From a virus: a stretch of 62,158 nt of DNA. A model generated the notes under the pieces. That model was not told the DNA's origin, ran no database searches, and saw only the letters and a program-made list of their open reading frames with translations. Position numbers and translations under genes: made by a program. Of this stretch, positions 48,801 through 59,000 are shown piece by piece (positions within the stretch are counted from its first letter, which is position 1; the number at the start of each line of letters is the position of its first letter). The DNA is taken from the IMG/VR virus record IMGVR_UViG_3300013113_000455, positions 1-62,158 of that record. One strand, 5' to 3'.

Positions 48801-50335
48801 GTGGTGACACAATTAGTTATCACCAAGGCGGTACTCAGGACCAAGACCCGTTTAACTTGTCGGATGGAGCTAAGGGTGTTTTTATAGGTGGAGACACTTA
48901 CTACAGAACAAGAAATATAACAACTGCTCCTAGTGGTTTTTATAAAACAAATATAGATAGTCAGTTGGTTTCAGATTTCTTCCAATCTAAAGTATCAGAT
49001 ATAGGAAGACCTAATATTGTAGACCAAAACGCACAGAGAGTGAATAGGATAACATCTATTTATTATTCTGATAGATTCATACCAGAAACAAATATAAACG
49101 GCTTAAACAGCTTCTTTGATACCGCATTTGAAACTTATGACAGAAAGTATGGCTCTATCCAAAAGTTATTTTCTCAGGATAAGCGTTTAGACTGTTATCA
49201 GGAAACAAAAACAGGAAAGATATTAGTAGAGGAGAATGTTATTTTTGACCAATTTGACCAAGGAACTGTTGCTTCTTCAGCAAAGGTTTTATCAAAAATC
49301 ATATATTACAGCGGTGACTATGGTACTTTAAATCCAGAAAGCTTTGTAGAAAACGAGGGCAGAAGGTATTGGTTTGATGTTAGAAACGGTAAAGTATTAA
49401 GGTTGTCTAATGATGGTATTACTCCTTTATCTGATAAAAAGATGCACGCTTATTTTGAGAGCAAGAGTAATTTCTACTCGGCTTTTAATTTAATGCCTGA
49501 AGTTTGGGGTGTTTATGATGAAAACTTTGATGAGTATATAATCGCTTTTGGAAGTGTAAGCAGAGAAGAAGGGTTTACTCCTGATGAACTAGCTTTAGTT
49601 TCCTCACAAGCAGATCAGATTACAGAAACTAGGGATGGTCTCACATTTACCTTTGACATCTTATATACAGCTAACGAACAGGGAGTACCCACAGAGTTTG
49701 AGGTTGTAAGGGATTTATCTAACGGAACTTTTATTATAAACAGTGTTGCAGGAGATATATCTCTAGACAGACAAAAGCTTTTAACAATACCTGCTGAAAC
49801 GTTGGCTTTTTCTGAAAAGACAGGTCATTGGACTTCTTTCTACTCTTACGCTCCTGAGTGTATGGTTAGGATAGGTATTGATTTCTTAAGCTTTAGAAAT
49901 GGTCAAGCATATTTACACAACACCTCTGGAGCGAAAAGAAATAGCTTTTACGGAGAAGAAAGAGGTAGCGAGGTTTGGGCGGTGTTTAATCAAAACCCAA
50001 GTAATGTAAAAGTATTCCAAGCGTTAAGCGAGGAGTCTGATTCTGTGTGGCAAGTTAGGGATATATTTACTCAAGGAGGTCAGAGAAGTAATTTAATCAA
50101 AGACGATTTCTCTGTAGCTTATGGCCAAGGTCACACACTTTATAGTAAAGAAAACATCCATTACGCACCTCTATGGAAAGACGAGAACACACCTAATGTA
50201 GAAAACCCATTAATAGAAGGAGACTCTATGAGAGATGTGAGCATATTGCTTAAGTTAATTAACGATTCAACTAAAGAGGAAAGGTTGTTTGCTGTTAGCA
50301 TGAACTACTCACTTTCGGAGCGAAGTAATAGATAA
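45806..50335 (+). CDS. stabilisation/tail tubular protein, 1509 aa
   Basis: Very large beta-rich protein. The N-terminus GMDLDTEERLIEPGFSRKNV with NVRIGSSTDNGVYSAENIQG resembles the crAss-like stabilisation protein motif (GGMNxDxxxRLIxxGDY... VENIxGN). It likely forms the tail barrel or its fibre attachment. Contains the motif copy AAGGTAACACATTTAT at 45951. Confidence 0.65.
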   Translation: MGYEKRQFLYGMDLDTEERLIEPGFSRKNVNVRIGSSTDNGVYSAENIQGNTFIPNTELPSGTNKVIGSCWDKLRDLSYYFVYNSEGNHGIFEYNHVEGKIDKVMIASVLNFQSEELITGHNVIEFDENNHLLYFTDGFNPPRKINIQKAKAGSYIEPIKEEVIDAIKYPPLKPPTFKFELDENQLVNHLTDKIVQFKAAYVYDDQEESAYSPISIQAIPGDNNVIEVTIPKGGELVKRVIVAFRFGNIGDFLEAEDKDASDYDTDADGNYLYKFKNEKNYNSIFLPKSNKLFDSLPQLAQAQEYIEGNRIAYGNITEGYDNVDVNLDLEVGYEPEFSTSENTIKGFLRISNARQPSDKPYSRYQPITRTGDSSTYAFGGFGKNATVPNTGLRSSYQQQIPLGGFVIYLAGTDYYCVSTQIPEGGSGSGSAAPLQDGRGVYLATSTNQNNRIRNAIEGPSGGDTPYPESRVFSTWEMNNVPDGTYIMRVASHWTTEADLQDPERSYQKTSTFLNRIGFGVIDFPTGEVQQPVKELQVTVSNGQILDNIEVIIADLSDTVVFANNLPFNNAGYVCDFVQDDYTQFVNPASVAEALGQKRIELCLVNYTGPDGSFTNITDHNGFFFSSPKDSTSIQKITSGVEQYSFNTDAYDLLDTSTNPTSSFPSNLTPGSTKFWVLPNKNTDLTKKSRTKFTVIVKDALGIPQSDVSIVSSQGDVQETNTNGEAPFIAYAPGNSGGSLFERTLNFIPTLNYGVIGNYNPVLLTDTVTIGSVGNQNDDTKDLEDIILTIQSSPDASKLKNGGVYNFGIVYYDRANRSGTTNFGYNLDLPFYDTQITTAPVVSWEITNAAPSWATHYQIVRTLNTELSKYIQWFTSDVSYSEGGNPSNFNDASIIEFDITNLTDEYKTSNPDSVLVYDFTTGDRMRLIKDANNNYYEDYIDLKVVSFEAGILKVKNDVQDKDLSSGAFFEIYTPKLDVEQEIYYEIGECYDVLKAVDPVSGDTISYHQGGTQDQDPFNLSDGAKGVFIGGDTYYRTRNITTAPSGFYKTNIDSQLVSDFFQSKVSDIGRPNIVDQNAQRVNRITSIYYSDRFIPETNINGLNSFFDTAFETYDRKYGSIQKLFSQDKRLDCYQETKTGKILVEENVIFDQFDQGTVASSAKVLSKIIYYSGDYGTLNPESFVENEGRRYWFDVRNGKVLRLSNDGITPLSDKKMHAYFESKSNFYSAFNLMPEVWGVYDENFDEYIIAFGSVSREEGFTPDELALVSSQADQITETRDGLTFTFDILYTANEQGVPTEFEVVRDLSNGTFIINSVAGDISLDRQKLLTIPAETLAFSEKTGHWTSFYSYAPECMVRIGIDFLSFRNGQAYLHNTSGAKRNSFYGEERGSEVWAVFNQNPSNVKVFQALSEESDSVWQVRDIFTQGGQRSNLIKDDFSVAYGQGHTLYSKENIHYAPLWKDENTPNVENPLIEGDSMRDVSILLKLINDSTKEERLFAVSMNYSLSERSNR

Positions 50336-50369
50336 TATATATTTCATAAATTAGTAAAAAGAAAAAGAT

Positions 50370-51134
50370 ATGGCACTACCACTAGCACTAACATTAGCAC
50401 CAGCAGTAATCCAAACAGGAACAGGTATCTACCAAGCTGTAAGAGGTAATCAGTTGAGAAACTCTATGGATATGCCAACTTATGAAATCCCTCAAGAGAT
50501 TTTAGACAGTTTAACAGATGCTCAAATACAAGCTTTAAGAGGTATGCCTGCTGAACAAAAGCAACAGTATTTAAACAATATAATGAAAGCGCAACAAGCT
50601 TCTTTAGATGCTATGGGTGACAGAAAAGCAGGATTAGCAGGACTGCCTGGAGTTCAGCAAACGGCTTTGGAAGCTTATAGAGATATGCTTTCAATGGATG
50701 CTCAACAAAAACAGGCGAATGAGAAGGCTTTACAGAACACTAGAGGTGTTGTTGCAGGTTTTAAGGATAAAGAATTTGAGTACAACGAGGCTTTACCTTA
50801 TCAACAAACCATGACAGCGGCAGAAGGAATGACAGGAGCAGGAATGCAAAATATTATGACTGGTATTCAGGCAGGTTCTCAAATGGGATTAGATGCTATC
50901 CAATTTAATCAGTATATGAATGCTTTAGGTGGTTCGGGTAATACAACAACAACTACTACCCCACCAACAAGTGCTGTTCCATCCCAACCAGCCCCCCCTG
51001 CTCTAACAGCTTTTCAAAGAAATTACGGGAATAATATTTATAATGCAGGCTTAGGAGATGTATTTGCTCAAAGCTATCCTAATAGTGCTAATAGTGCATC
51101 AAAAACAATATACATGAGTCCTAATTTTAAATAA
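50370..51134 (+). CDS. internal virion / ejection protein, 254 aa
   Basis: Ala/Gln-rich, hydrophobic N-terminus (LALTLAPAVIQTGTGIY), helical, low-complexity Thr/Pro stretch near 190-210. Typical of small cargo proteins ejected first into the host. Role inferred from composition and place. Confidence 0.55.
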   Translation: MALPLALTLAPAVIQTGTGIYQAVRGNQLRNSMDMPTYEIPQEILDSLTDAQIQALRGMPAEQKQQYLNNIMKAQQASLDAMGDRKAGLAGLPGVQQTALEAYRDMLSMDAQQKQANEKALQNTRGVVAGFKDKEFEYNEALPYQQTMTAAEGMTGAGMQNIMTGIQAGSQMGLDAIQFNQYMNALGGSGNTTTTTTPPTSAVPSQPAPPALTAFQRNYGNNIYNAGLGDVFAQSYPNSANSASKTIYMSPNFK

Positions 51135-51135
51135 A

Positions 51136-51336
51136 ATGATTTCAGATAACTTAGGAATATATAATTCGTATAGAAGGGCAAAAGCTATGGATGAGGTAAG
51201 GTCTACACCTTTTTCTTCTCCGCAGGCTGAAAGTTCACCAGAGATGGGAGGTGATGATAAAACTAAAAAATTTACTCCAGAGGATCATAAAAGATACAAC
51301 GAGTTAAGAAGGCGTATGTCTATAAAAAGAAGGTAA
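51136..51336 (+). CDS. small virion protein, 66 aa
   Basis: MISDNLGIYNSYRRAKAMDE start, disordered acidic/basic centre, KRYNELRRRMSIKRR basic end. Follows the cargo protein by one base. Probably a minor internal protein. Confidence 0.5.
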   Translation: MISDNLGIYNSYRRAKAMDEVRSTPFSSPQAESSPEMGGDDKTKKFTPEDHKRYNELRRRMSIKRR

Positions 51337-51341
51337 CTATA

Positions 51342-53024
51342 ATGGCAAAGAAAAACAACCCTACAGGTTTATCTACAGGACAAGGAAAAGGTGCAGCTCA
51401 GGTTTTTGGGAGTACTTATAATCCTTATTTTAAGGAGAGGTTAGCTGAGGCAAAAAAGAAAGACGAAGAGGTTACTGACGCTATGGCTAAGGCTTCTGAT
51501 ATGAGTCAGTTATGGTCTAGGGATGTTGGTGCTTTTAAGCCAATGGTTAATGATTTACAGCAGTTTTATAGAGACAATGCTAGAGCAATAATTAAAGGAG
51601 ATTTTGATGCCACACTTAAGCTCAAGCAAATGCAGAATGATATGGCTCAATACGTCGTCTCTTCAAAAGATGCTCAAAAGTATGCTAACGAGATGTTGAA
51701 GTTGGTAAACAAGCCAGGTTCTAATTATACAGACGAGTCTAGACAGAAGGTTTTTGATTTTGTTAGTCAAGCCCAAGCTGGAAATTTTGATACTTCAGGG
51801 TTGATATTAAATGAAAAATATGATGCTTCAGATGCCTTGAAAGCTATATCGGACGAAGCTTATAAAATAGGTTATACAGCTCAAAAACCTTTTTATAATG
51901 ACCAAGGTATATTGGTAAATAGATTAGTTCAATCTAAAGAGGCAGTAGAAGAAATAGTTAAAAAAAGGAGAGATAACGACATTAAGCTTTATGGTGAAGA
52001 GGCTAAAAAGTTTTGGACAGATGAACAGACGCAAAAAACAATAGAGCAAACAGAAGCTTTATTAGGAGAAAAACAAGTAGCGTCAAGTAAACCAAGAGAT
52101 TATACTAAACCATTAATAACACAAGGCAAACAAGACTTAGTAGACGAAGCTACAAGAAGAAGAAAAATGGTAGCAACTTTCCTATTTGGAACTCCTGATG
52201 AAATAAAATCAGAGGCTGGGTCTGTAATGAATACTATAAATAAAAACGCACAACAAGGTAAGACAACCATAACTTCTGTAGATATTTTGGAGCCTGGTGA
52301 AGGAGGAGCAGTAAATAAAACGATACAATTTACTCTTAGTAATGGACTAAAAAAGAGTTTTGACACAACAGATGATTCATTTGAGTTTAACCTTAATAGG
52401 TATATAAGTGGTATGTCAGGTATGACGAGCCTTACTGATGCTCAATACTTAGAAGGAGAAGAGGCTTATTCGGAGGAAGATGGTAAAATAACTTATACGC
52501 CTGAAGGTGGTTCTGAAAAACTGGTTGATAAGCCAACAAGATTTGGTAATCAGTCAAATAAAGACGCTATTTCTACTTTAGGCTTTATTCAAAAATCTCT
52601 TGACGGTAAAGCGACTGGAGACTTCTTTGAGGATTTTGCAGAAAAAATTTCAAAGGATAGTAAGTTATATAATAGTTTCTATGATTCAGTTATATCACCA
52701 TTAAAAAGCAACATTCCTAGTCGGTCTAACTTTAAAAAAGATAATGCAGCAGCTTCTTTTGGTAAAGCTTATACAGCTTTATTTAAGGGTCAACCACTTG
52801 GAAATAGTGAAATATCTGAAGTAGATATTGAGATACCTAGTAGTGGTTCAGATAGGATGATAATAACGTTAAAAGACGGCACTACTAGAACTATAGAAAC
52901 AGACTCTGATGACTTTAAGAAAATAATAGACGGCACTTATTTTAACGAACAAGGTACTCAAAATAAAAAGCCTGTTACAGCTAAATCAGCGAAGAATAAA
53001 TATTTTGATAAAACAGAAGACTAA
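51342..53024 (+). CDS. internal virion protein, 560 aa
   Basis: Lysine-rich helical N-terminal half (YFKERLAEAKKKDEEVTDAM) and beta-rich C-terminal part. No enzymatic motif. Position between cargo proteins and the giant protein suggests an ejected protein. Confidence 0.55.
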   Translation: MAKKNNPTGLSTGQGKGAAQVFGSTYNPYFKERLAEAKKKDEEVTDAMAKASDMSQLWSRDVGAFKPMVNDLQQFYRDNARAIIKGDFDATLKLKQMQNDMAQYVVSSKDAQKYANEMLKLVNKPGSNYTDESRQKVFDFVSQAQAGNFDTSGLILNEKYDASDALKAISDEAYKIGYTAQKPFYNDQGILVNRLVQSKEAVEEIVKKRRDNDIKLYGEEAKKFWTDEQTQKTIEQTEALLGEKQVASSKPRDYTKPLITQGKQDLVDEATRRRKMVATFLFGTPDEIKSEAGSVMNTINKNAQQGKTTITSVDILEPGEGGAVNKTIQFTLSNGLKKSFDTTDDSFEFNLNRYISGMSGMTSLTDAQYLEGEEAYSEEDGKITYTPEGGSEKLVDKPTRFGNQSNKDAISTLGFIQKSLDGKATGDFFEDFAEKISKDSKLYNSFYDSVISPLKSNIPSRSNFKKDNAAASFGKAYTALFKGQPLGNSEISEVDIEIPSSGSDRMIITLKDGTTRTIETDSDDFKKIIDGTYFNEQGTQNKKPVTAKSAKNKYFDKTED

Positions 53025-56000
53025 ATGAACGAAGAATATATTAACGATATGTTTGCTCTAACAGGATTAGAGAAAGAAGGTGTTACTTTAGATGATTTTA
53101 AAGCAAAAGCTTTAGAAGGAGACTCTGCTTTTTTATCAGATATGTTTTCTTTAACAGGTTTAGAGCAAGAGGGAGTTACTTTTGATCAGTTTTCTACTGG
53201 TTTTCAAGATAGTAAAAAAAAAGTCCAAGAAGAGCCTCAAGAAGAAGTTCAGGAAGAACCTCAAGAGGTGGTTCAAGAAGATACGGAATCTGTATCGGAA
53301 GATGGTTCTTTGGAATCTCAAGATTGGAGGGGTGAGCAAGAGAAGTCAGTAACTCCTGTTGTAACTTCTGACGAAGAAACTTTTAAATCTTTAGAAGACC
53401 AAGGAAGATTATCAGAATCACCAAAAAAGACAACATTAGAAGACCTTGGGACACCTTTAACTGAAGATGAAAAGATAGAGGCTTACGAGAGTTATATTGC
53501 TCCAAAAATAGAAAAGGCAGAAGATGCGGTTTCTATTTTTTTAGAAAAAAACAAAATAAACTCCTTAGATGTTTTGCCTAATCAGCTTTCTGAATCAGTT
53601 AGAGAATTAAGCCCTGGTGCTTATACTTCGCATATAGAACAATCTTTATACTCTGCTAGAAACGAAGAAATAACAAACATTTCAAAATCTTATTTAGAAA
53701 ACAGAAAAAACGCTATTCAATCAGAAGAAGTTTCGGCTGGAAAAACAGAAGAGGAAGCTAAGAAAATAGCAGATTTAGAGATACAAGATGAAACTGGTAG
53801 AATTGGTATTTCTAGTCTAGGGTATGATGAAGACGAAATAAACCAATACAAAGGTGCGATAAAAAATAGGTCAAATGCTTTATTAAAAATAAGCAAGATA
53901 AAAAGAGACCCTAGTAAAAAAGCAGAGTTAGAAAAGTTACAGGAAATAGTTAAAGATTCTGATAAAAAAATATCTGAATTAAGGGAAAACTCAGACAAGG
54001 CTTTTATAGATGAAAACGGTGATTTAAACAAAGACCTTAAGGAGGATGTAGAACAAAGAGAAATAGGTTTTGAAAAAGAGTATAAATCAGATTACGTTAA
54101 GCTCCATGATAGACTTGCTTTAGAGATAGCCAAGAGAGATGCTATCACTCAAAGGCTTGCTGATGCAGAATTTGATTCAAACCCTGATTTTCACCATATT
54201 AAAGACATAAAAGAACAGTATAAAAGAGATGCTGAATATGCCATTTCTAGTTATTTAGGTGGTTGGAGTAAGTTCATGCCTGACACAGACCCTAGAGATT
54301 ATATAAGTAAAGAAAACTGGGGTAAGATGATGTCTTATAGGGAAATATATGACGATGCTGACAGAAACATCACAGCACTATCAAGGTTATTATTACTCAA
54401 TGAAGACCCTGCTGCTGTAGAAAGAGGTTGGGGTACTTTTTTTAACGCAGAGGATAGTGAGTTTTATATCCCAGGTTTAGACAAGTTCGGTGAGGTTGCT
54501 ACTTCTTTTGGTGAAACTTTCTTTGAAGAAATAACAGGAGTGGACTACAGCTCTGATTCTGATTTTAGGCAAAACGCTGTTAGAGTCCTTCAAGAAGAAG
54601 GAATGAAACTGACCGAAGAGCAAATAGAGGCAGGAGAAAAAAACTTTAAAGAAAAGTTAGGAGAGACTTTAGCGATTTCAGGGACGATAGGTTTAGAGAT
54701 TGCGGCAACTAGAGGTATGTTAGGTGGTGCTAGTAAGCTTTTAAATATGCCTAAATATTTGTCTAAAATTAGATATTTAAGAAAAAGCCCTAAGCTTGTT
54801 AATTTTTTAGACAACACAACACAAATAGTAACAGAAGGTTTAGCTTTTGAACTTGCTGATGGTAGAACAGATTTCTTCATGGGTGCGGCAGAGTCTACTT
54901 CAGCAAAAGGTTTTGATGCTTTAATAAGTAAGATTTCCAAGTCTAAGTATGGTAAGTTCCTAAAGTACTTAGATAATTACGCAGGTAGATTTGCAAAAGA
55001 GGTTACATCAAGAACGGTTGGTGGTGTTACAGAGGAGTATTTTGGTGATTTTGTTTCTGAAGGTGTTAAGAATGGGTTCTTCACAGAGGAGCAATTTAAA
55101 AATGTTTTTGGAGAGGGAGCAGAAGGTGTAGAGAAGTTTTTACTTACTCTAGGGTCTGTTGGGTTTATGACCTTCCCTACAGGATTTATAGAAGCTGCTA
55201 AGAAGAGAGCTGAAGGAGACCCTACGGGTTCTTTAGCACAAGCTATAGAGGCTTATGAGGCAGCTCAGAACCCAGAGGTTACTACTGAAAAAGTTAAAAA
55301 ATCAATAGATGAGCTTGTTAAAATTCAAAAAGGAGAAGATGTTGATTTAGAAGGTTTAACAGAGGAGGAAAAGTTAGAAATTGTTGGTTTAGATGTTTTA
55401 GATGAGGGACAAAGAGCAGTAGACGCTAAAGAGAAAGATGCTGAGATTGAGAAGATAGCAGGAGAAAAAGTGGAGTCAGAACCTCAAAGACTAGATGATA
55501 TGTCTGAAGAGGAGCTAGAGGTATACGCTAAGGAAAATGATATAGATGTATCAGAGTTAAAGAAAAAAGTAGAAGAGACGGAAACCACCGAAGTTGAACC
55601 TGGCGATATTGCCGCCAAGTCTGAAGAGGTTGTTGAAAGCGCAGAAGAAGTTACAACTGAAGAAACTACAACAGATGCAATTACTGAAGAAGATACTGAA
55701 TCAAAAAAACAATTAGAAACAAAGAAAAATCAACTAAAGGCAAAAGAAAAATTAGTCAAAAAAGAAGCGAGTCTAAAGGAGGCTGTAGACCCTGTTGGGA
55801 GTATGTTTACTGTGGGTGCGATAACAGGTGAAAGATCTAAAAGTCGTGCTGGAGAGCCTGTTACATTAGATACAGATGGTATTTCTAATTACGCAGATGG
55901 AGGTAGAAATGTTGTTGTTGATATAAAAATACCTGGAAAAGAAGAAGATATAGGTGTTAACAGAGCGCAAATAGTAAGAGGAGAATCTGGAACATATTAT

Positions 56001-59000
56001 ATGAAAGCTGTTTTTAGCAGTTTTACAGGTGAGGGTCTTGGTAGGTCAGAAGCTTTTTCTATTGTCACAGAAATAGGTAAAGATGTAGAAGGTCTACCTT
56101 TAGGAAAGCTTGCAGCAGATTATTACAATAATATGCGGAGGGTTCTTAATAGTAAGAATGTTAGAAAAAAAGAATTAACAGGTAGAGAAGCTTATAGTTA
56201 TGATGACTTTCAAAAGATAGCTCCGCAAGTGGGTGTTGCAATTAAGAAACAATGGGATATTGATATTAAAAAACATTTGTCTAATGAAAGAAAATCAATA
56301 AGTGATATTCAAAAAGAAATAAAATCTATTGAAGAAAGTGCAAAAAAAACAGAGGCTAGTAAAAGCGGTAAGAAAAAAGAATTAAAGGCGAAAGAGGCTA
56401 AAGGTGACACATTTACTCAAGAAGAATTAGACCAAGAGATAACCAAAGACAACTTACAATCAACAATAGATAAAATAGACTCTTTACAGAAAAAGATAAG
56501 AAGTACTACAAAATCTGATCTAGGTTTTTCTGCTGCTTTGGATGCTATTCTTACTCTTACAAAAGCAGGTTTAAAAACAGCTAAAACTTTTAGAGATGCT
56601 TATAATAGTGCTGTCGCTAAATTTAAAAACCAAGATGGTTATAAAAAACTAACTGATGAGCAAAAAAACAAATTAGATTCTTTTTCAGAAAAAGAATTTA
56701 CAGACGCTTTAAAAGAAGAGTCAGAGAAAGCAGTTGAGCGAGGTGGCACATTTAATAAAGCAAAAGAAGCATATAAGAAGGCTAGGAAATCAGGCTTAGA
56801 TATAAAAGAGTCAATTTCAGAATCTTTTAAAACAGTAGAAAGAGCAGACTGGTATAAGTCTTTAAGCAAAGAAGACCAACAAGAAATAAAAGCAGACTAT
56901 GTAAATAGGCTTGTTCCAAACTTTGAATCAAAAGGTAAAGCTCCTAAAAAGAACAGAAAAGGAATGCTTAAGGCTGATGAGTCTAAAAAGATTATAACCA
57001 CCGAAAAGCAACAGTTAAAAAAGAGATTAATAGAGCAGAGAAAAGGTGCTAACAACTTAAGGAAATCACAACAAAAAATGATTGATGATTTATTTAAGTC
57101 TATAGAAACCAATTCAAAAAGCTTAACAAAAGCACAGCTAAAAGCAGCCTTAAAAAGAGCAGCAAAAGCAGACCCTGCTAAGATTAATGATTTCTTAGAA
57201 TTAAGAGATAGCATAATCAAACAGCTAAAAAAAGGAGAGCTAAAAGAAAAGAAAGCTGAGGCAAAAAGAATACAGTCAAGATTAAAAAGAAAAGCTAAAA
57301 AAACTACAGGTTTTAGAAAGTCTTTAGCATTGGATTTGTCCAGGTTAAACATAAACAGAGTAGATGACATAGAAGCTTTCATAGATGCTGCTAATGGACT
57401 TATTGAGTCATTAGATGGTAAGGCTAGTATGAAAGATGTTAAAGCTCAAACACAAGACATAATAGCTAAAGCATTAGATGCAGAAACTAAGTTTAGAGAA
57501 AAAAAACAAGAACTTATTGAAGAAGCTTTAAAAGAAGAGTATGATGCGGCAAACCTTAGTATATCTTTTGATGAGTATAAAAAATTAAAAGAAGAGCAAT
57601 CTAAACAGGATGCCAAAGATAAAAAGTTAGAAGCAGCAGCCGAAGCTAGAGAGGATATGGTTAATTGGCTTAACTCTAGAATAGATAAGTTAAAAACTGA
57701 TTTTAATGACCTAACAGACGGAATGACTGAGAGGCAAAAGGCAATCGTAAAAGATTTAATTAATGCTAAAAATCTTCTTAATAAAAAAGACGGTAAGGGA
57801 GAATACTTGTTATTGGATAGTGAGTCTTTAATGGATTTGCATTCTGCAATAGATGAGGTTTTCACTTTTAATTCAACGGCAGGTGTTAATAAGATTGCAA
57901 CAGCTTTAAAGTCAATTAAAAAAGCAGAAATATTTAGGATTAAGCTAAACAATATGCTTGATGCTGGATTATTTAATAGTGAGTTCTTTTCTAAGAAAGT
58001 TGGAAACTTATCAGCTTACACTAAAGCAGCTACAATATCAGAAAGAGCTGCTAAAGATTTTGCATCTATTCTTTTTGGAGATTACAACAAGGGCTGGAAT
58101 AAATCTCAACAAGAAACAGAAGCATTTCTAAAAAGAAGAGCAGAAAAAAGAGATGAGCTAAAGATAAAAGAAAGACAGTCTAATAAAATTGGCGTTATAT
58201 CTTGGTTAACACAAGAAGATGAAGGATTGACTGTAGAGGAGTCTAACAAAAACTTAAAAGAAAAAATTGAATCTTTAAAGAATCAGATAAAAAAATTAAA
58301 AGAAGTTGGTAAGACAGAGGGGAAAAAGTCTTTATCAGAAAGATTTGGTATAAAAACAGCAGAAACAAGAAAGGCTGAATTATTAGAAAAAATAGTAAAA
58401 GACTTAAATTTAGAAAGCATAGAAACTAAGGTAGACCCTGTAACAGGAGAAAGTAATTTAGAAAATCTTTTAACACCTAACGAAAAGGAGTTTTTAAACT
58501 TCTTAAAAGACGAATTTGAGCAGTTGAAAGAGCCTTTAGCAGAATCTTATCTAAATGCTAAAGGAGAAGAAATTACTTTTGTAAAAAACTATCTACCTAC
58601 TTTTGCTAAAAACTTAGGTGCAAAGTCTGATGTAGATCTTGATAATGATTTTTCATCTACAGGTATGTCGGCAGACCCTTCTGGAAGGACTATTCAAAGA
58701 ACAAAAGTAGATACAACAGGAAATACTTCTTATAATTTTGATGTGTTAGGAACTACAGAGGCTGGTTATGGTCAAATATCAAATGACATTAATTCGCTTT
58801 TTGAAAAACAAGTTTTAATTAATGTTGTTAAATCTAAGCCTGTAAAAAAATTATATATAAGAGAAGGTCAAAATCTAGCTAAACAGTATGGGTTTTTACA
58901 AGAAAGAGTTAAAACATTAATAAATAAAAGGAGTTACACTTATGTAAGGGATATGGCTCTTTTAAATCAGATTAAAAAATTTGGTGAAAATATGATTAGA

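Noticed and set aside
53717-57952. Long minus-strand frames opposite the giant protein gene
   Set aside because: They are antisense shadows of a Lys/Glu-rich coding sequence and have Leu/Phe/Ser-rich translations with no leader.
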